Assembly (NCBI RefSeq): GCF_050947335.1
Contig: NC_134995.1
Location: forward strand, 7,106,501 to 7,170,500
Source: Megachile rotundata
Taxonomy: Eukaryota; Arthropoda; Insecta; Hymenoptera; Megachilidae
DNA: 64,000 nt
Direction: 5' to 3'
Shown here: positions 43,236 to 54,819 of the stretch, piece after piece
Layout: the number at the start of each line of letters is the position of its first letter
Position numbering within the stretch: position 1 is the stretch's first letter
Notes under the pieces: generated by a model
The model's input: the letters and a program-made list of their open reading frames with translations, nothing else
The model's database searches: none
Told to the model about the DNA's origin: nothing
Program-made: the position numbers and the translations under genes

Positions 43236-43440
43236 ATTGAAAATGTGAGGGGTTGGTAAATTTATGAAACGCCTGAAAATCAGATTGAAATGTTACCTAA
43301 ACTAGCTTAATATTAAATTTGATACATCAGTTAAGCCTTTATTCTTGACAAGCTATAAATTAAAGGAGAATTAACAATTGCACCGTATCGAAAGATGTTA
43401 AAAATATGAATGACAAACACTAGAAAATATGTACACGTAG
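43236..43440. other. Unique AT-rich sequence
   Basis: Nothing recognisable. Confidence 0.4.
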
Positions 43441-44040
43441 CTAAAGTTGACGAGTAGATGTAGCTAACGCAGCAAATGAAAGGGTGTACACTTTTCGACC
43501 GGAAGCAGAGAACTCCCGTAGAATTCGATCGAAAGGGTGTAAACGCATCGAACAGAGTAGGGTCGGTTTATCCGTAAACAATGACGCGTTGCTGCGCACA
43601 ACTCTGTTCCGGTCTGCACTGTCGGAAGTTATCTCTCTCAGTTTTCATCCCCTCTTGTTCCCGCAGTCTCGGAGGGTGTGTGTCTTGCTCTCTGCCGCCA
43701 GCCTCGGTACTCTATTCAATTACACCGGAGACCAAAGCCGGCACACGGGTTGCAACTGCACGTAGACGCGAACACACAGGTTGCAACTGCACCAACAGCA
43801 TTCACGTTGCGTATAGAGAGTCTGGGACGCGGCGAAGACGCGTGCATTCATCCCCGTGAACAACGCTAACTGTGCAGACACGCGACGCTGGATCGTCGAG
43901 ATACGAGCGTCGTCGTTCGTAGCGTAAAGTTTTTGTTCGACGCGGCACAGACAGACGGAAACTTTTGCAATTAACGCTTGATAATCGGCGAACGATGTTT
44001 ACGATACGAATCGCTTCGACGACCGGGGAAATGCATGATA
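43441..44040. other. CpG-rich block, possible promoter or 5' exon
   Basis: GC-richer unique block in an AT-rich setting. CTCTCTCAGTTTTC near 43631-43644 contains TCAGTT, the insect initiator type, and CTTGTTCCCGCAG near 43652-43664 resembles a splice acceptor. A direct repeat, ACACGGGTTGCAACTGCAC (43743) and ACACAGGTTGCAACTGCAC (43774), is spaced 31 bp. Overlapping frames (43484-43765, 43581-43859, 43678-43869) have no recognisable product. Confidence 0.35.
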
Positions 44041-44159
44041 CTTCGGATTTTTATGGATGCGGTCTACCGTGAAAATCATTGATTTTACGTTTTCACGTAT
44101 AGGAATATTTACATATTGCTCTGTATATTTAATTTAGGATTATTTGGTAAAAGAGTTGT

Positions 44160-44690
44160 ATGCATTTAAGGGTTGGAATTTTCGGATGTGGAGATTTTGT
44201 GATTTGTGAACGTTTTGGAAATTTGTATTTTGGAAATTTGAGATTTTAGGATTTGGAGATTTTGGGATTTGAAGATTTGAAAATTTGGGAAATTTGGGAT
44301 TTGGGAATTTCGAAAATTTGGGAAATAGAGGATTTTGGGATTTTGAAAATTTGGGAACTAGGGGATTTTAGGATTTTGAAAATTTGGGAACTAGGGGATT
44401 TTGGGATTTTGAAAATTTGGGAATTAGGGGATATTGGGATTTTAAGATATGGGAATAGGGGATTTTGGGATTTTAAGATATGGGAACTTTAGGATTTGGG
44501 GATTTTTGAATTTCTGGAATCTGGGAGTTTACGATTTGGGAATTTGGAAATTTGGGTATTAGGGACTTTGACAATTTTAGGATGTTGAAATTTTGAGAAT
44601 TGGGACTAGGGAATTTTGTGATATTGAGTTTTCGAAATTTTGGGATGTGGAGATGTTAGGATTTGAGAATTTGGAGATTTGGAGATTTTG
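44160..44690. repeat. G-rich degenerate array (GGGATTTTGAAAATTTGGGAA type)
   Basis: Longer unit of about 34-36 bp, GGGGATTTTGGGATTTTGAA plus AATTTGGGAACTA, clearest at 44320-44430, embedded in decayed octamers. G-rich on the plus strand. Confidence 0.88.
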
Positions 44691-44694
44691 GAAT

Positions 44695-44955
44695 TGTATA
44701 TTACACTATAATAGTGTACTACTATATCACTATACTACTATACTACTATACTACTCGACTAATATATCGTACTACTGCACATTCATATTACTGCGTTGTC
44801 ATATTACTATACAACTATTACTGTCATACTATGTTATTACACCGGTGTATTGTTGTTCTGTTACATTATTATATTACTATACTGCTATATTACTAGATTG
44901 TTGTATTGTTATGCTACAATATTGCTATGTTACTATACATCTATATTATTATTCA
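44695..44955. repeat. TACTATAC octamer array, short
   Basis: ACTATACTACTATACTACTA with decayed ends. Opposite polarity to the TAGTATAG arrays at 1501 and 33720. Confidence 0.9.
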
Positions 44956-45410
44956 GGCATTTAGATCACATCACTGTGTACTATAATTACCTTCCTAGAT
45001 AATTTTCAATCTTACCACGACATCAATTATTCTCAACCAACGTATCGAATCGAAATGTCGATTTCTCCGACTAAGCTGTGAGGGCTTTACGTTGACAAAT
45101 ACCGAGATAAAGAGTAAACAGACGCGTACTGTTTGGTAACCGCGAAACATTGTAAATTTATCTTGCCGCGAACAATCTAGCCCTCCCTCTGTCCCTATTC
45201 TCAGGACCAGAATCGAATTTTCCGGTGGGAACAATTAACAATCTTGAATACTGTACAAAGTGGCCGTTTGAAATAGTGGCTCGAAGATAAATGTACTACG
45301 GTCGCGTTCAACGTGGACGCATCTCCGATATTATTTCGCCCGACGATTTAGCCCTGAATGAGAAATCGTCCGAACGAGCAATTTCTTTTCTTTACTGCTA
45401 CGCCGTTTCA
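44956..45410. other. Unique block with an ATG frame running into repeat
   Basis: GC-richer unique sequence. A plus-strand frame with ATG at 45291 has about 35 codons of mixed composition (MYYGRVQRGRISDIISPDDL start) and then continues through the following repeat to 45623 as an F/H/Y/L-rich tail. A minus-strand frame at 44995-45234 starts with TTG. Neither is recognisable. Confidence 0.35.
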
Positions 45411-46450
45411 TTACTTCGCTATTTTACTGTTTCATCGTTTTACGATTTTGCTGTTTCACTGCTTCGCCATTTTACTTCCTCACTGTTTCATTATTTCACT
45501 GGTTTAAAGTGTTACTATTCCATTATTTTACTATTTCACTATTGTTACTATTCCATTATTTTTTACTATTTCACTATTGTTACTATTACATTATTTTACT
45601 ATTTCACTATTGCATTATTTTAATATTGCACTACATATTTCATGTGTTCAATATTTCATTATATTGCTGAAGTATCATACTACCATACAACCATAATATT
45701 ATAGCTTTTCTGCTGTGGTACTATACTACTATACTACTATGTTACTATACTACTGTACTACTATACTACTATACTACTATACTACTATACTACTATACTA
45801 CTATACTACTATACTACTATGTTACTATGCTACTATACTACTACACTACTACACTACTACACTACTACACTACTATACTACTATACTACTGTACTACTGT
45901 ACTACTGTACTACTGTACTACTATAACACTGTACTACTATACTACTATAACACTATACTACTATACTACTATAACACTATACTACTATACTACTATACTA
46001 CTGTACTACTATACTACTATACTACTATACTACTGTACTACTATACTACTATACTACTATACTACTATACTACTATACTACTATACTACTATACTACTAT
46101 GCTACTATACTACTATACTACTTTACTACTGTACTACTATACTACTATACTACTATGCTACTATACTACTATACTACTATACTACTTTACTACTGTACTA
46201 CTACACTACTATATTATTATACTACTTTACTACTGTACTACTACACTACTATATTATTATACTAGTAAACCACTATACCATTACGGTACTATAATGTTAT
46301 AGTTTTAGACTACTATATCACTGTATTACTATGCTACTATCCTACTGTATATTGCTACGTTACTATGCTGTTTCAATTTACAAATATATTGTTGTACTAT
46401 CGTATTATTATACTATTGTACTATTGTACTACTATTTCTTCATTTTGAAA
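45411..46450. repeat. TTTCACTATTTTAC and TACTATAC octamer arrays
   Basis: 45411-45620 is a loose TTTCACTA/TTTTACTA repeat. 45715-46270 is a nearly perfect TACTATAC array with TACTGTAC, CACTAC and TATAACAC variants in blocks; for example TACTACTATAACACTATACT at 45938-45998 repeats three times. Frames of up to 195 codons are L-L-Y-Y-Y-T-T-I artefacts. Confidence 0.95.
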
Positions 46451-46663
46451 TTGTAGAATAATTACTACTATTTAACTTCTTCTACACTATTACTGTTTTA
46501 CTCTTCATGTAACAGTCGACAAGTATTTACGACGCTCGTAAAAACACGAAAGACAAAGTCCTCCTAAAGGAATAATAATTCGAATGAAATTCATTTACGC
46601 GAAATTAACTGACACGCCGCGAATTATGAATATTCAGGAGCCCGCGATGGACATATTTTCCTA
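46451..46663. other. Unique sequence
   Basis: AT-rich grading into a GC-richer block. Nothing recognisable. Confidence 0.4.
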
Positions 46664-46891
46664 ATGAAAATTGATGACATATCGCGTGATGGCAATTATA
46701 GCGAGGATTTAGTGTCGGGCAAACGTAGGATCGCAAACGTCAAACGTGTGAAACGTCCAGAACCGGCGTTAATTAATGAGCCAACGAGAATCTGTTGGTC
46801 GACCAGTAACTACGCTATCGATACATCTCCAGTAGCGTGGATCGCGCATTATTCAGCCGGCCAACAACTTCAGGCCGAGGAATGCAAATAG
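46664..46891 (+). CDS. Possible small ORF, unknown product (75 aa)
   Basis: ATG at 46664 to TAG at 46891. The product has an acidic start (MKIDDISRDGNYSEDLV), a basic cluster (GKRRIANVKRVKRPEP, residues about 19-34) and a mixed end with a single tryptophan pair and EECK. There is no signal peptide or membrane segment and I recognise no family. It sits in a CpG-rich block (46500-47200) with overlapping frames in other phases (46837-47112 +, 46853-47077 -), so compositional openness is a real alternative. Confidence 0.18.
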   Translation: MKIDDISRDGNYSEDLVSGKRRIANVKRVKRPEPALINEPTRICWSTSNYAIDTSPVAWIAHYSAGQQLQAEECK

Positions 46892-47249
46892 CACCTGTAC
46901 GCAACGCGTCGCGACGCGGATTATTAACGTCCGCGCGTAGATGCGACGCGTGTACAGCGATACGGGGCGGCGAGCGTGCATCAGGTGTCGAGCATGAACC
47001 GTGTTGTACGGTGTATCACGACATTTCCGGTTTGCATGCGCTTTTCCCTCGGGAATTGCTGGCGAACTGGCTACCACCTACTACTCGCGTGCACCTTGTT
47101 ATTGATACGTGAGCCGCGTACGGGATTTCTGATACGCTGCCCCACCAATTTCGTATCTTCCGTTGGATCATAGACTCGCTCTTCGTTGCAATTAATCCGT
47201 CTATTATAGTTTGTATTAATTATTGAAACGCTGTATTCTTGCGATATTT
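46892..47249. other. CpG-rich unique sequence
   Basis: Continuation of the GC-rich block (CGCGTCGCGACGCGG near 46904) to about 47180, then AT-rich. Possible regulatory or untranslated sequence; no decisive signal. Confidence 0.4.
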
Positions 47250-48060
47250 AGTTTTCTTTGCGAGAGTTTGGTGGAAATTTGGGATTTCGGAGAATTGGGG
47301 AATTTTTGGGATTTGGGGATTTTAGGAAATTAAGGATTTGGAAATTTGAAAATTTGGGGTTTGGGAATTTGTGGATTTGTGGATTTGGGGATTTGGGGAT
47401 TTGGGGATTTGTGGATTTGTGGATTTGGGGATTTGGGGGTTGGGGGGATCGTGGATTTGGGGATTTGTGGATTTGTGGATTTGGGGATTTGTGGATTTTT
47501 GGTTGGGGGATTTGGGGGTTTGGGGATTTGGGGGTTTGGGGATTTGGGGATTTGGGGATTTGGGGATTTTAAGAAATTAATGATTTGAGAGTTTGGGGAT
47601 TTGAGGATTTTAGGAAATTAAGGATTTGAGAGTTTGGGGATTTGGAGATTTAGGGATTTGGGGATTTTAAGAAATTAATGATTTGAGAGTTTGGGGATTT
47701 GGGGATTTTAGGAACTTAAGGACTTGAGAATTTGGAGATTTAGGGATTTGGAGATTTGGGGACTTAGGGATTTAAGAACTAGGAGATTTTGAAACTTTGA
47801 GATTTTGGTGTTTCAAGATTTGGGGATTTTTGAGTTAGGGGAATTTGGAATTTTTGAACTTTCAAATTTTTAGATTTTGGAATTTTAGAATTTTAGAAAT
47901 TTGGGATTTTGGGGATTTTTAAATTTGGGACTCTGTAAATTTGGGAACTAGAAGACTTGGGAATTTCTAACATACATTTGGAAATTCGAGGTTTGGAAAT
48001 TGAAGCACTAGGGAATTTTTAAATTTTAGCATATAGGTTCTTTGAAATTTAGAAATTTAG
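47250..48060. repeat. GGGGATTT/GTGGATTT octamer array
   Basis: G-rich on the plus strand. 47370-47560 mixes GGGGATTT and GTGGATTT units in strict 8-bp spacing. A block with TTAAGAAATTAATGATTTGA recurs at 47568 and 47665, and related TTAGGAAATTAAGGATTTGA at 47324 and 47610. Decays after 47760. Confidence 0.94.
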
Positions 48061-48715
48061 TAATTTGGGTACTAGGTACTTTGAAAAGTGTGTAACATAT
48101 ATAGGAATTTTGGAATTTGTAATCTAGGGGATTTGGGGATTAATATTTCTTAATTTTCCTATGTAGAGATTAATTTTAGAATTATAAAACTTGAGAATAT
48201 TAAGACTTACAACTTTGAGAACTAGAGAATTTTTAAAATTCAATATTTGTGTAAATCTTGTAAAATTCAATATTCTGCAATTGCTTAATATTAAGATTTG
48301 TGAATTTTTAAATTTGTAAATTTCTAAATTTAGTTCAAACTATCATTCTTAAAATCCGTTGTCAGCAAATGAAAAAGTGATCACCAAAAAAAAAAAATGA
48401 AGAAGTGGTGTACATTATAGAAAGCATTCCTGAAGGATCGCGTAACGCTTCGTCGGTGTTATTTGTAGATTCATTCCGCTGGCTCAAGTTGCCTATGTCG
48501 AAGAGGGTCTTGTGCTTACAAAGGAATTCTCGAAAGATGGTTGTAGAGCAACTCGTGCAATATATCCGATACTTACTGTGTGCTTCGACTGAATTCGACT
48601 CTAGTTCGATGGCACGATCTAATTTTTTTTTGTCAGTTCAAGATTGGGGTTTACTGTGTGAAGTACATTCTTATTGGACGTTGGTTAGTTGGGGACTTCA
48701 GAATTTTTGGTGTTT
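48061..48715. other. Unique AT-rich sequence
   Basis: 48380-48700 is of higher complexity with a plus-strand frame (48405-48719, GTG start, 104 codons) that I cannot recognise. A 12-A run lies at about 48387-48398. Confidence 0.45.
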
Positions 48716-48932
48716 TTGAAATTTTAGGAATTTTGGGAATTTTGGGAATTTTGGGAATTTTGGGAATTTTGGGAATTTTGGGAATTTTGGGAATTTTGGG
48801 AATTTTGGAATTTTGGGATTTTGGAATTTTGGAAATTTGAGAATATGGATATTTGGGGATTTTGGGAATTTTGGGAATTTTGGGAATTTTGGGAATTTTG
48901 GAATTTTGGGAATTTTGGAATTTTGAGAATAT
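48716..48932. repeat. GGGAATTTT nonamer array
   Basis: About nine clean copies of GGGAATTTT at 48730-48810, decay with GGAATTTTG at 48811-48840, then a second clean run at 48857-48925. It borders directly on the 16-bp array, so a 9-bp and an 8-bp lattice of nearly the same word meet here. Confidence 0.95.
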
Positions 48933-50484
48933 GGATATTTGGGAATTTGGATATTTGGGAATTTGGATATTTGGGAATTTGGGAATTTGGGAATTTGGAT
49001 ATTTGGGAATTTGGATATTTGGGAATTTGGATATTTGGGAATTTGGATATTTGGGAATTTGGATATTTGGGAATTTGGATATTTGGGAATTTGGATATTT
49101 GGGAATTTGGATATTTGGGAATTTGGATATTTGGGAATTTGGATATTTGGGAATTTGGATATTTGGGAATTTGGATATTTGGGAATTTGGATATTTGGGA
49201 ATTTGGATATTTGGGAATTTGGATATTTGGGAATTTGGATATTTGGGAATTTGGATATTTGGGAATTTGGATATTTGGGAATTTGGATATTTGGGAATTT
49301 GAATATTTGGGAATTTGGATATTTGGGAATTTGGATATTTGGGAATTTGGATATTTGGGAATTTGGATATTTGGGAATTTGGATATTTGGGAATTTGGAT
49401 ATTTGGGAATTTGGATATTTGGGAATTTGGATATTTGGGAATTTGGATATTTGGGAATTTGGATATTTGGGAATTTGGATATTTGGGAATTTGGATATTT
49501 GGGAATTTGGATATTTGGGAATTTGGATATTTGGGAATTTGGATATTTGGGAATTTGGATATTTGGGAATTTGGATATTTGGGAATTTGGATATTTGGGA
49601 ATTTGGATATTTGGGAATTTGGATATTTGGGAATTTGGATATTTGGGAATTTGGATATTTGGGAATTTGGATATTTGGGAATTTGGATATTTGGGAATTT
49701 GGATATTTGGGAATTTGGATATTTGGGAATTTGGATATTTGGGAATTTGGATATTTGGGAATTTGGATATTTGGGAATTTGGATATTTGGGAATTTGGAT
49801 ATTTGGGAATTTGGATATTTGGGAATTTGAATATTTGGGAATTTGGATATTTGGGAATTTGGATATTTGGGAATTTGGATATTTGGGAATTTGGATATTT
49901 GGGAATTTGGATATTTGGGAATTTGGATATTTGGGAATTTGGATATTTGGGAATTTGGATATTTGGGAATTTGGATATTTGGGAATTTGGATATTTGGGA
50001 ATTTGGATATTTGGGAATTTGGATATTTGGGAATTTGGATATTTGGGAATTTGGATATTTGGGAATTTGGATATTTGGGAATTTGGATATTTGGGAATTT
50101 GGATATTTGGGAATTTGGATATTTGGGAATTTGGATATTTGGGAATTTGGATATTTGGGAATTTGGATATTTGGGAATTTGGATATTTGGGAATTTGGAT
50201 ATTTGGGAATTTGGATATTTGGGAATTTGGATATTTGGGAATTTGGATATTTGGGAATTTGGATATTTGGGAATTTGGATATTTGGGAATTTGGATATTT
50301 GGGAATTTGGATATTTGGGAATTTGGATATTTGGGAATTTGGATATTTGGGAATTTGGATATTTGGGAATTTGGATATTTGGGAATTTGGATATTTGGGA
50401 ATTTGGATATTTGGGAATTTGGATATTTGGGAATTTGGATATTTGGGAATTTGGATATTTGGGAATTTGGATATTTGGAAATTT
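48933..50484 (+). repeat. 97-copy 16-bp array (GGATATTTGGGAATTT)
   Basis: 97 consecutive monomers at 48933 + 16n with no visible indel. The unit is two octamers, GGATATTT and GGGAATTT. Visible monomer variants: 48981 (first half also GGGAATTT), and a G-to-A change giving GAATATTT at 49301 and again at 49829, exactly 528 bp (33 monomers) apart. The unit has no stop codon in any frame, so long frames exist on both strands (for example 48724-50661 -, 645 codons; 48821-50590 +, 589 codons); they are artefacts with a 16-residue period. Confidence 0.98.
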
Positions 50485-50665
50485 GGAAGTTTGGAAATTT
50501 GGAATTTTGGAATTTTGGAATTTTGGAATTTTGGAATTTTGGAAATTTGGAAATTTGAAAATTTGGAAATTTGGAAATCTGAGAATGTAGAAATTTGTGA
50601 ATTTGGAATTTGTGAATTTGTGAATTTGTGAATTTGTGAATTTGAGAATATAAAAATTCACAAAT
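50485..50665. repeat. Degenerate edge of the 16-bp array
   Basis: GGAAATTT and GGAATTTT units, then GTGAATTT. Mixed 8- and 9-bp spacing. Confidence 0.88.
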
Positions 50666-51289
50666 TTAAAAAATCATAAAAATCGCCCCAAAAACATAAA
50701 ACCTAAAATTCCTCAACTTCATAACACCAAAACTTCACTTTCAGCCCAGTAAAATGTAAAACTCAGTAATTACAAGCGAGTCGATCCGACAACGTTGCAG
50801 AGCCTCATTAAACCTTCAAAAAAATCCGTACTTTGCACCAAGACTTGGCGTATTTTCGAGCAATCAAAGCGACCAGCCCAAGAGAAGAAAAACAACGCGT
50901 GTAGTTGAACGAACGTTACACGAATCAGCTGGGTCGTTCGCAACAAAATCCACGGTAACAACGAAAGGGGCGTTTTCAGAGAGGCTCGTGAGAAATCAAG
51001 GCGGAAAACCACGTAACCCCGAAATCGTTTGAACGTGCCTACATCAGCGTCGTGGTGGGTTTGCGCATTTTTTTGCACGCAGTTTTAAGCGTTGTCACGG
51101 TGCCAGTGTCCGTATGAATGTTTCATGAGCTGCTGCTTTAACGTGACCCTCCACATACATGCGTGTCCATGTTTACCCGCTCTGAATTCAAACCTCGCGT
51201 AAATCATTGTCTCACCTGCTAGGAGGATTCCCTTGCCTCCTATTTTATAAATGTATTCCGAGCTTGTCCGCTTTTCTTCGTTCATAAAA
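50666..51289. other. Unique sequence with a GC-richer block
   Basis: 50760-51200 is GC-richer. A minus-strand frame at 50770-51078 starts from TTG and is not recognisable. The first diverged 94-bp-type units begin near 51200. Confidence 0.45.
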
Positions 51290-52880
51290 ATGATCATTAA
51301 CATTGGAACCAACGGCGAGTGAAATTACTTGTTCTGGAAATTTATATTGAATTTTTCTCACTTTTCTTCTTCGTTGAAAATGATCATTAGTAAAGGAATT
51401 AGCAGGGAGTCCAAATAACTTCGTTTTATGAAAATGTATACCGAGTTTCGTGCACTTGTTTTCGTTGTTGAAAATGATCATTGATACTGCAACCCTTAAT
51501 ATTTCAAAATAACTTCATGTTCTGAAAATGTATATCAAGTATGATCCACTTGTTTTCATTGTTAAAAATGATCATTAACATTGGAACCAGCTACATGTTA
51601 TAACAACTTGAGGATCTGGACATGTATATCAAGCTTGATCCACTTGTTTTCATTGTTAAAAATGATCATTAACACTGGAACCAGCTACATGTTATAGCAA
51701 CTTGATGATCTGGACATGTATATCAAGCTTGTTCCACTTGTTTTCATTGTCAAAAATGATCATTGACACAACAACCCTTAACATGTTAAAATAACTTCAT
51801 GTTCTGAAATTGTATATCAAGTTTGATCCACTTGTTTTCATTGTTAAAAATGATCATTGACACTACAACCCTTAACATGTTAAAATATCTTCATGTTCTG
51901 AAAATGTATATCAAGTTTGATCCACTTGTTTTCATTGTTAAAAATGATCATTGACACTACAATCCTTAACATGTTAAAATATCTTCATGTTCTGAAAATG
52001 TATATCAAGTTTGATCCACTTATTTTCATTGTTAAAATGATCATTAACATTGGAACCAGCTACATGTTATAACAACTTGATGATCTGGACATGTATATCA
52101 AGCTTGATCCACTTGTTTTCATTGTTAAAAATGATCATTAACATTAGAACCAGCTACATGTTATAACAACTTGATGATCTGGACATGTATATCAAGCTTG
52201 ATCCACTTGTTTTCATTGTCAAAAATGATCATTGACACAACAACCCTTAACATGTTAAAATAACTTCATGTTCTGAAAATGTATATCAAGTTTGATCCAC
52301 TTGTTTTCATTGTTAAAAATGATCATTGACACTACAACCCTTAACATGTTAAAATAACTTCATGTTCTGAAAATGTATATCAAGTTTGATCCACCTGTTT
52401 TCATTATCAAAAATGATCATTAACATTAGAACCAGCTACATGTTATAACAACTTGATGATCTGAACGTGTATATCAAGCTTGATCCACTTGCTCTCATCG
52501 TTAAAAATGATCCTTAACTTCAGAAGTACTAATCAGTAAAAATGACTTGATGTTTCAAAAATGTATACCAAGTCTGCCCCACTTAACTTCGTCGATGAAA
52601 ATCATCACTAACACTACAATCAATAGTGAATGAAAATGACTCCATGGTCTGAACATGTATACCAAGTTTGAGACACTTCCTTCCATCTTTAAAAATGATT
52701 CTTGACGCCAGAAATACTAATCAATAAAAGTGACTTGATGTCCTGAAAAAGTATACCAAAATTGTCCCACCTATCTTCATAGATAAAAATGATCAGCAAC
52801 GAGTCAAAATGCCTTCACATTCTACCGAGTTTCATCCCCTTTTCTTCACCAGTAAAAATAATTATATCCTAAACATAGTT
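51290..52880 (+). repeat. 94-bp satellite with palindromic cores
   Basis: ATGATCATT starts at 51290, 51380, 51474, 51568, 51662, 51756, 51850, 51944, 52037, 52131, 52225, 52319, 52413 and 52507 (as ATGATCCTT), so the period is 94 bp almost throughout, with three more diverged units to about 52880. Two monomer types: A (CCCTTAACATGTTAAAAT, TTCATGTTCTGAAAATG) and B (GGAACCAGCTACATGTTATA, TGATGATCTGGACATG). Their order from 51474 is A B B A A A B B A A B. Each unit has the perfect palindrome AATGATCATT; type A also has TTAACATGTTAA. Confidence 0.96.
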
Positions 52881-53735
52881 GCCAAACATAGTGATCCTGG
52901 AACACAGATTGTGTATAATTTAAAATAATTTGTCTCTTTATTTGTTGAAAGTTTGGACTTTCTGAAATGTCCATAGTGACCCTCGGTGCCAGATATTAAT
53001 GTGATGTCAAATATTAATAAGAGTCGTATTTGCTGTAGCCGTACAAGAGCTGTATTCAATACTTTTTATTATGACATAGACGTATGATGTTTGGTCCTTT
53101 TTCCTTTCGTTGGAGATTTCGTGTTCCGGTTAAATACTAAACGAAACGAGCCACCTTATTACCAGGCCTACTCAACGTGTCAGCCGGCCGCATAGGTGAA
53201 AATTCATTTAAATTAATTGCTACCGGTGAACGCGGTCGCTCGCTTTTCACTCCGTTAAATAAATTTCCCGTATTCGTGTCGGAGACTATTCGTCATCAAC
53301 GCGTGATCGATCGAATCGTTCGTTAATGGGTGTCAATAACGTTAATTAATACGGCACGGTTCAGACGCGTTAATTAACTTGTTATCGATAACCTTGCGTT
53401 TCGTGTTTGTTGTGAGTTATTATTTCTCGGTTCCGGCGATATAGAACGCTATTTCGATCTGGTTGCGTGGAGATTGTTACGGCTTTTCAATTTGGTTACT
53501 GTTACACCGCGGTATAGAAATATTCTTTATTAACATCGATTGCCTTGATATTTTCGGTTATTATGGTATTTAATATTAAACACGACGGAGATACCAATTT
53601 CGGGTTTGGGAGGTTATAGTTATTTTCATTGTTATAATTAAATTTTTTGTTATAATTGGAAGATTTATTTTTTATTGTAATCATATACATCTTGTGAAGA
53701 TACATTTTTTACTGTAATTGTTGTGATTTTCCACT
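52881..53735. other. Unique sequence with GC-richer block
   Basis: 53090-53490 is GC-richer with ATTAATTAA words typical of AT-rich insect non-coding DNA. Small frames (52862-53059 -, 53502-53705 -) are not recognisable. Confidence 0.45.
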
Positions 53736-54145
53736 GTCATTATATGAAGTTTGCAGCCTTGAAAATTTCAAAATTTAGGGCATTGAAAATTTCTAAATTT
53801 GGAACTGTGAAAATTTGCAAATTTAGAGCCTAAAAAATTTACAAATTTAATACCTTGAAAATTCACATTTTAAGGCTTTGACAATTTCCAAATTTGAAGC
53901 CTTAAAAATCTACAAATTTAGGGCCTAAAAAATTTACAAATTTAATACCTTGAAAATTTACATTTTAGAGCTTTGAAAATTTCCAAATTTGGAGCCTTAA
54001 AAATTACCAAATTTAGAACCTTGAAAATTCTTATACTTAGATTCTCACAAAATTCCAAATTTATAACCTTGAAAATATCTAAATCTCGTCCCTCAAAAAT
54101 GTACAAATCCTCAAATCCAAAAACTCATAAATTTCGAAACCTTAA
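53736..54145. repeat. CCTTGAAAATTTCCAAATTT degenerate repeat
   Basis: Unit of about 28-30 bp: (C)CTTGAAAATTT.CAAATTTAGAGC, about 13 copies with divergence. A plus-strand frame (53973-54161) is a repeat shadow. Confidence 0.87.
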
Positions 54146-54324
54146 AATTCACCCAAAGTAACCCTACATTTCACCCAAATATTTCACTTGCATCCCTAAA
54201 ATCTACATACACCATTCTCCATAAACAAAGTTCATAATACACTATCACAAGTTCCCCACAGAGACCATAACACGCAACGATGATAAAAATATCACCGACA
54301 ACCGTGATTCGACTCGAGTCTCCA

Positions 54325-54801
54325 TCAAAATCCACCCCCCGTACAAACGAAGGGAAGAAACATCAGAGTGGAATGTAACTGCTCAAAATCCGCACGGGGG
54401 ATGCACGCAGGGTTAAAAGGCACGGTCACGGTAACCGCGTGTGTGTTTCTCCCCATAAATCCAGTGTTTTCGCGAAAATAACGAAGAAAGAGAGTGTTTC
54501 GCGGCGCAAAATGTCGGGGGTTGAACGAAGCACCCCATAATGCGGAGCGCAGGACAAAAGGGTCGCGTAGACCCCCGTGGTTCAGACCTCTCCAATTACC
54601 GAGTTCTCCCTCACCTTCGTCCTCCACCGTACGCGTAGGTGTTTCATTAATTTTAATTAAATATTTTTCATTCTCAGACCGAGATACGAAGTCGTCGAAC
54701 TTCGAAAAACCGTGATTGTATTTGGTCAAAAAGATCCATCGATGGATCCATTCATGTATTTTCTTTTTCTTGTGACCTTGAAGCATTTTTGAGTATCTCA
54801 T
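54325..54801 (-). CDS. Longest non-repeat ORF, unknown product (158 aa)
   Basis: ATG at 54801 to TGA at 54325. The product starts with a basic stretch (GHKKKKIHEWIHRW, residues about 9-22), has an acidic linker (VEDEGEGELGNW near 58-70) and a C-terminal part rich in aromatic residues and Pro. There is no signal peptide, clear membrane helix or motif I know. The start context TTAATGA is weak. Its 3' part (54325-54600) lies in a GC-rich block that is also open in other frames (54413-54595 -, 54494-54715 +). By a rough count, one open frame of this length is expected by chance in 64 kb at this composition, so the length is not evidence. It may still be an orphan gene or exon. Confidence 0.18.
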   Translation of the reverse strand: MRYSKMLQGHKKKKIHEWIHRWIFLTKYNHGFSKFDDFVSRSENEKYLIKINETPTRTVEDEGEGELGNWRGLNHGGLRDPFVLRSALWGASFNPRHFAPRNTLFLRYFRENTGFMGRNTHAVTVTVPFNPACIPRADFEQLHSTLMFLPFVCTGGGF

Positions 54802-54819
54802 TAAAAATGTAAGATGTCA

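Noticed and set aside
45715..46302. 195-residue LLYYYTTI repeat protein
   Set aside because: Shadow of the TACTATAC octamer array.
48724..50661. Long repetitive proteins of 539-645 residues in the 16-bp array
   Set aside because: The frame is open because the monomer has no stop codon; several frames on both strands are open over the same bases and the peptide simply repeats with the DNA period.
51290..52880. CRISPR-like array
   Set aside because: The whole 94-bp unit is repeated, with no unique spacers, and the sequence context is eukaryotic.
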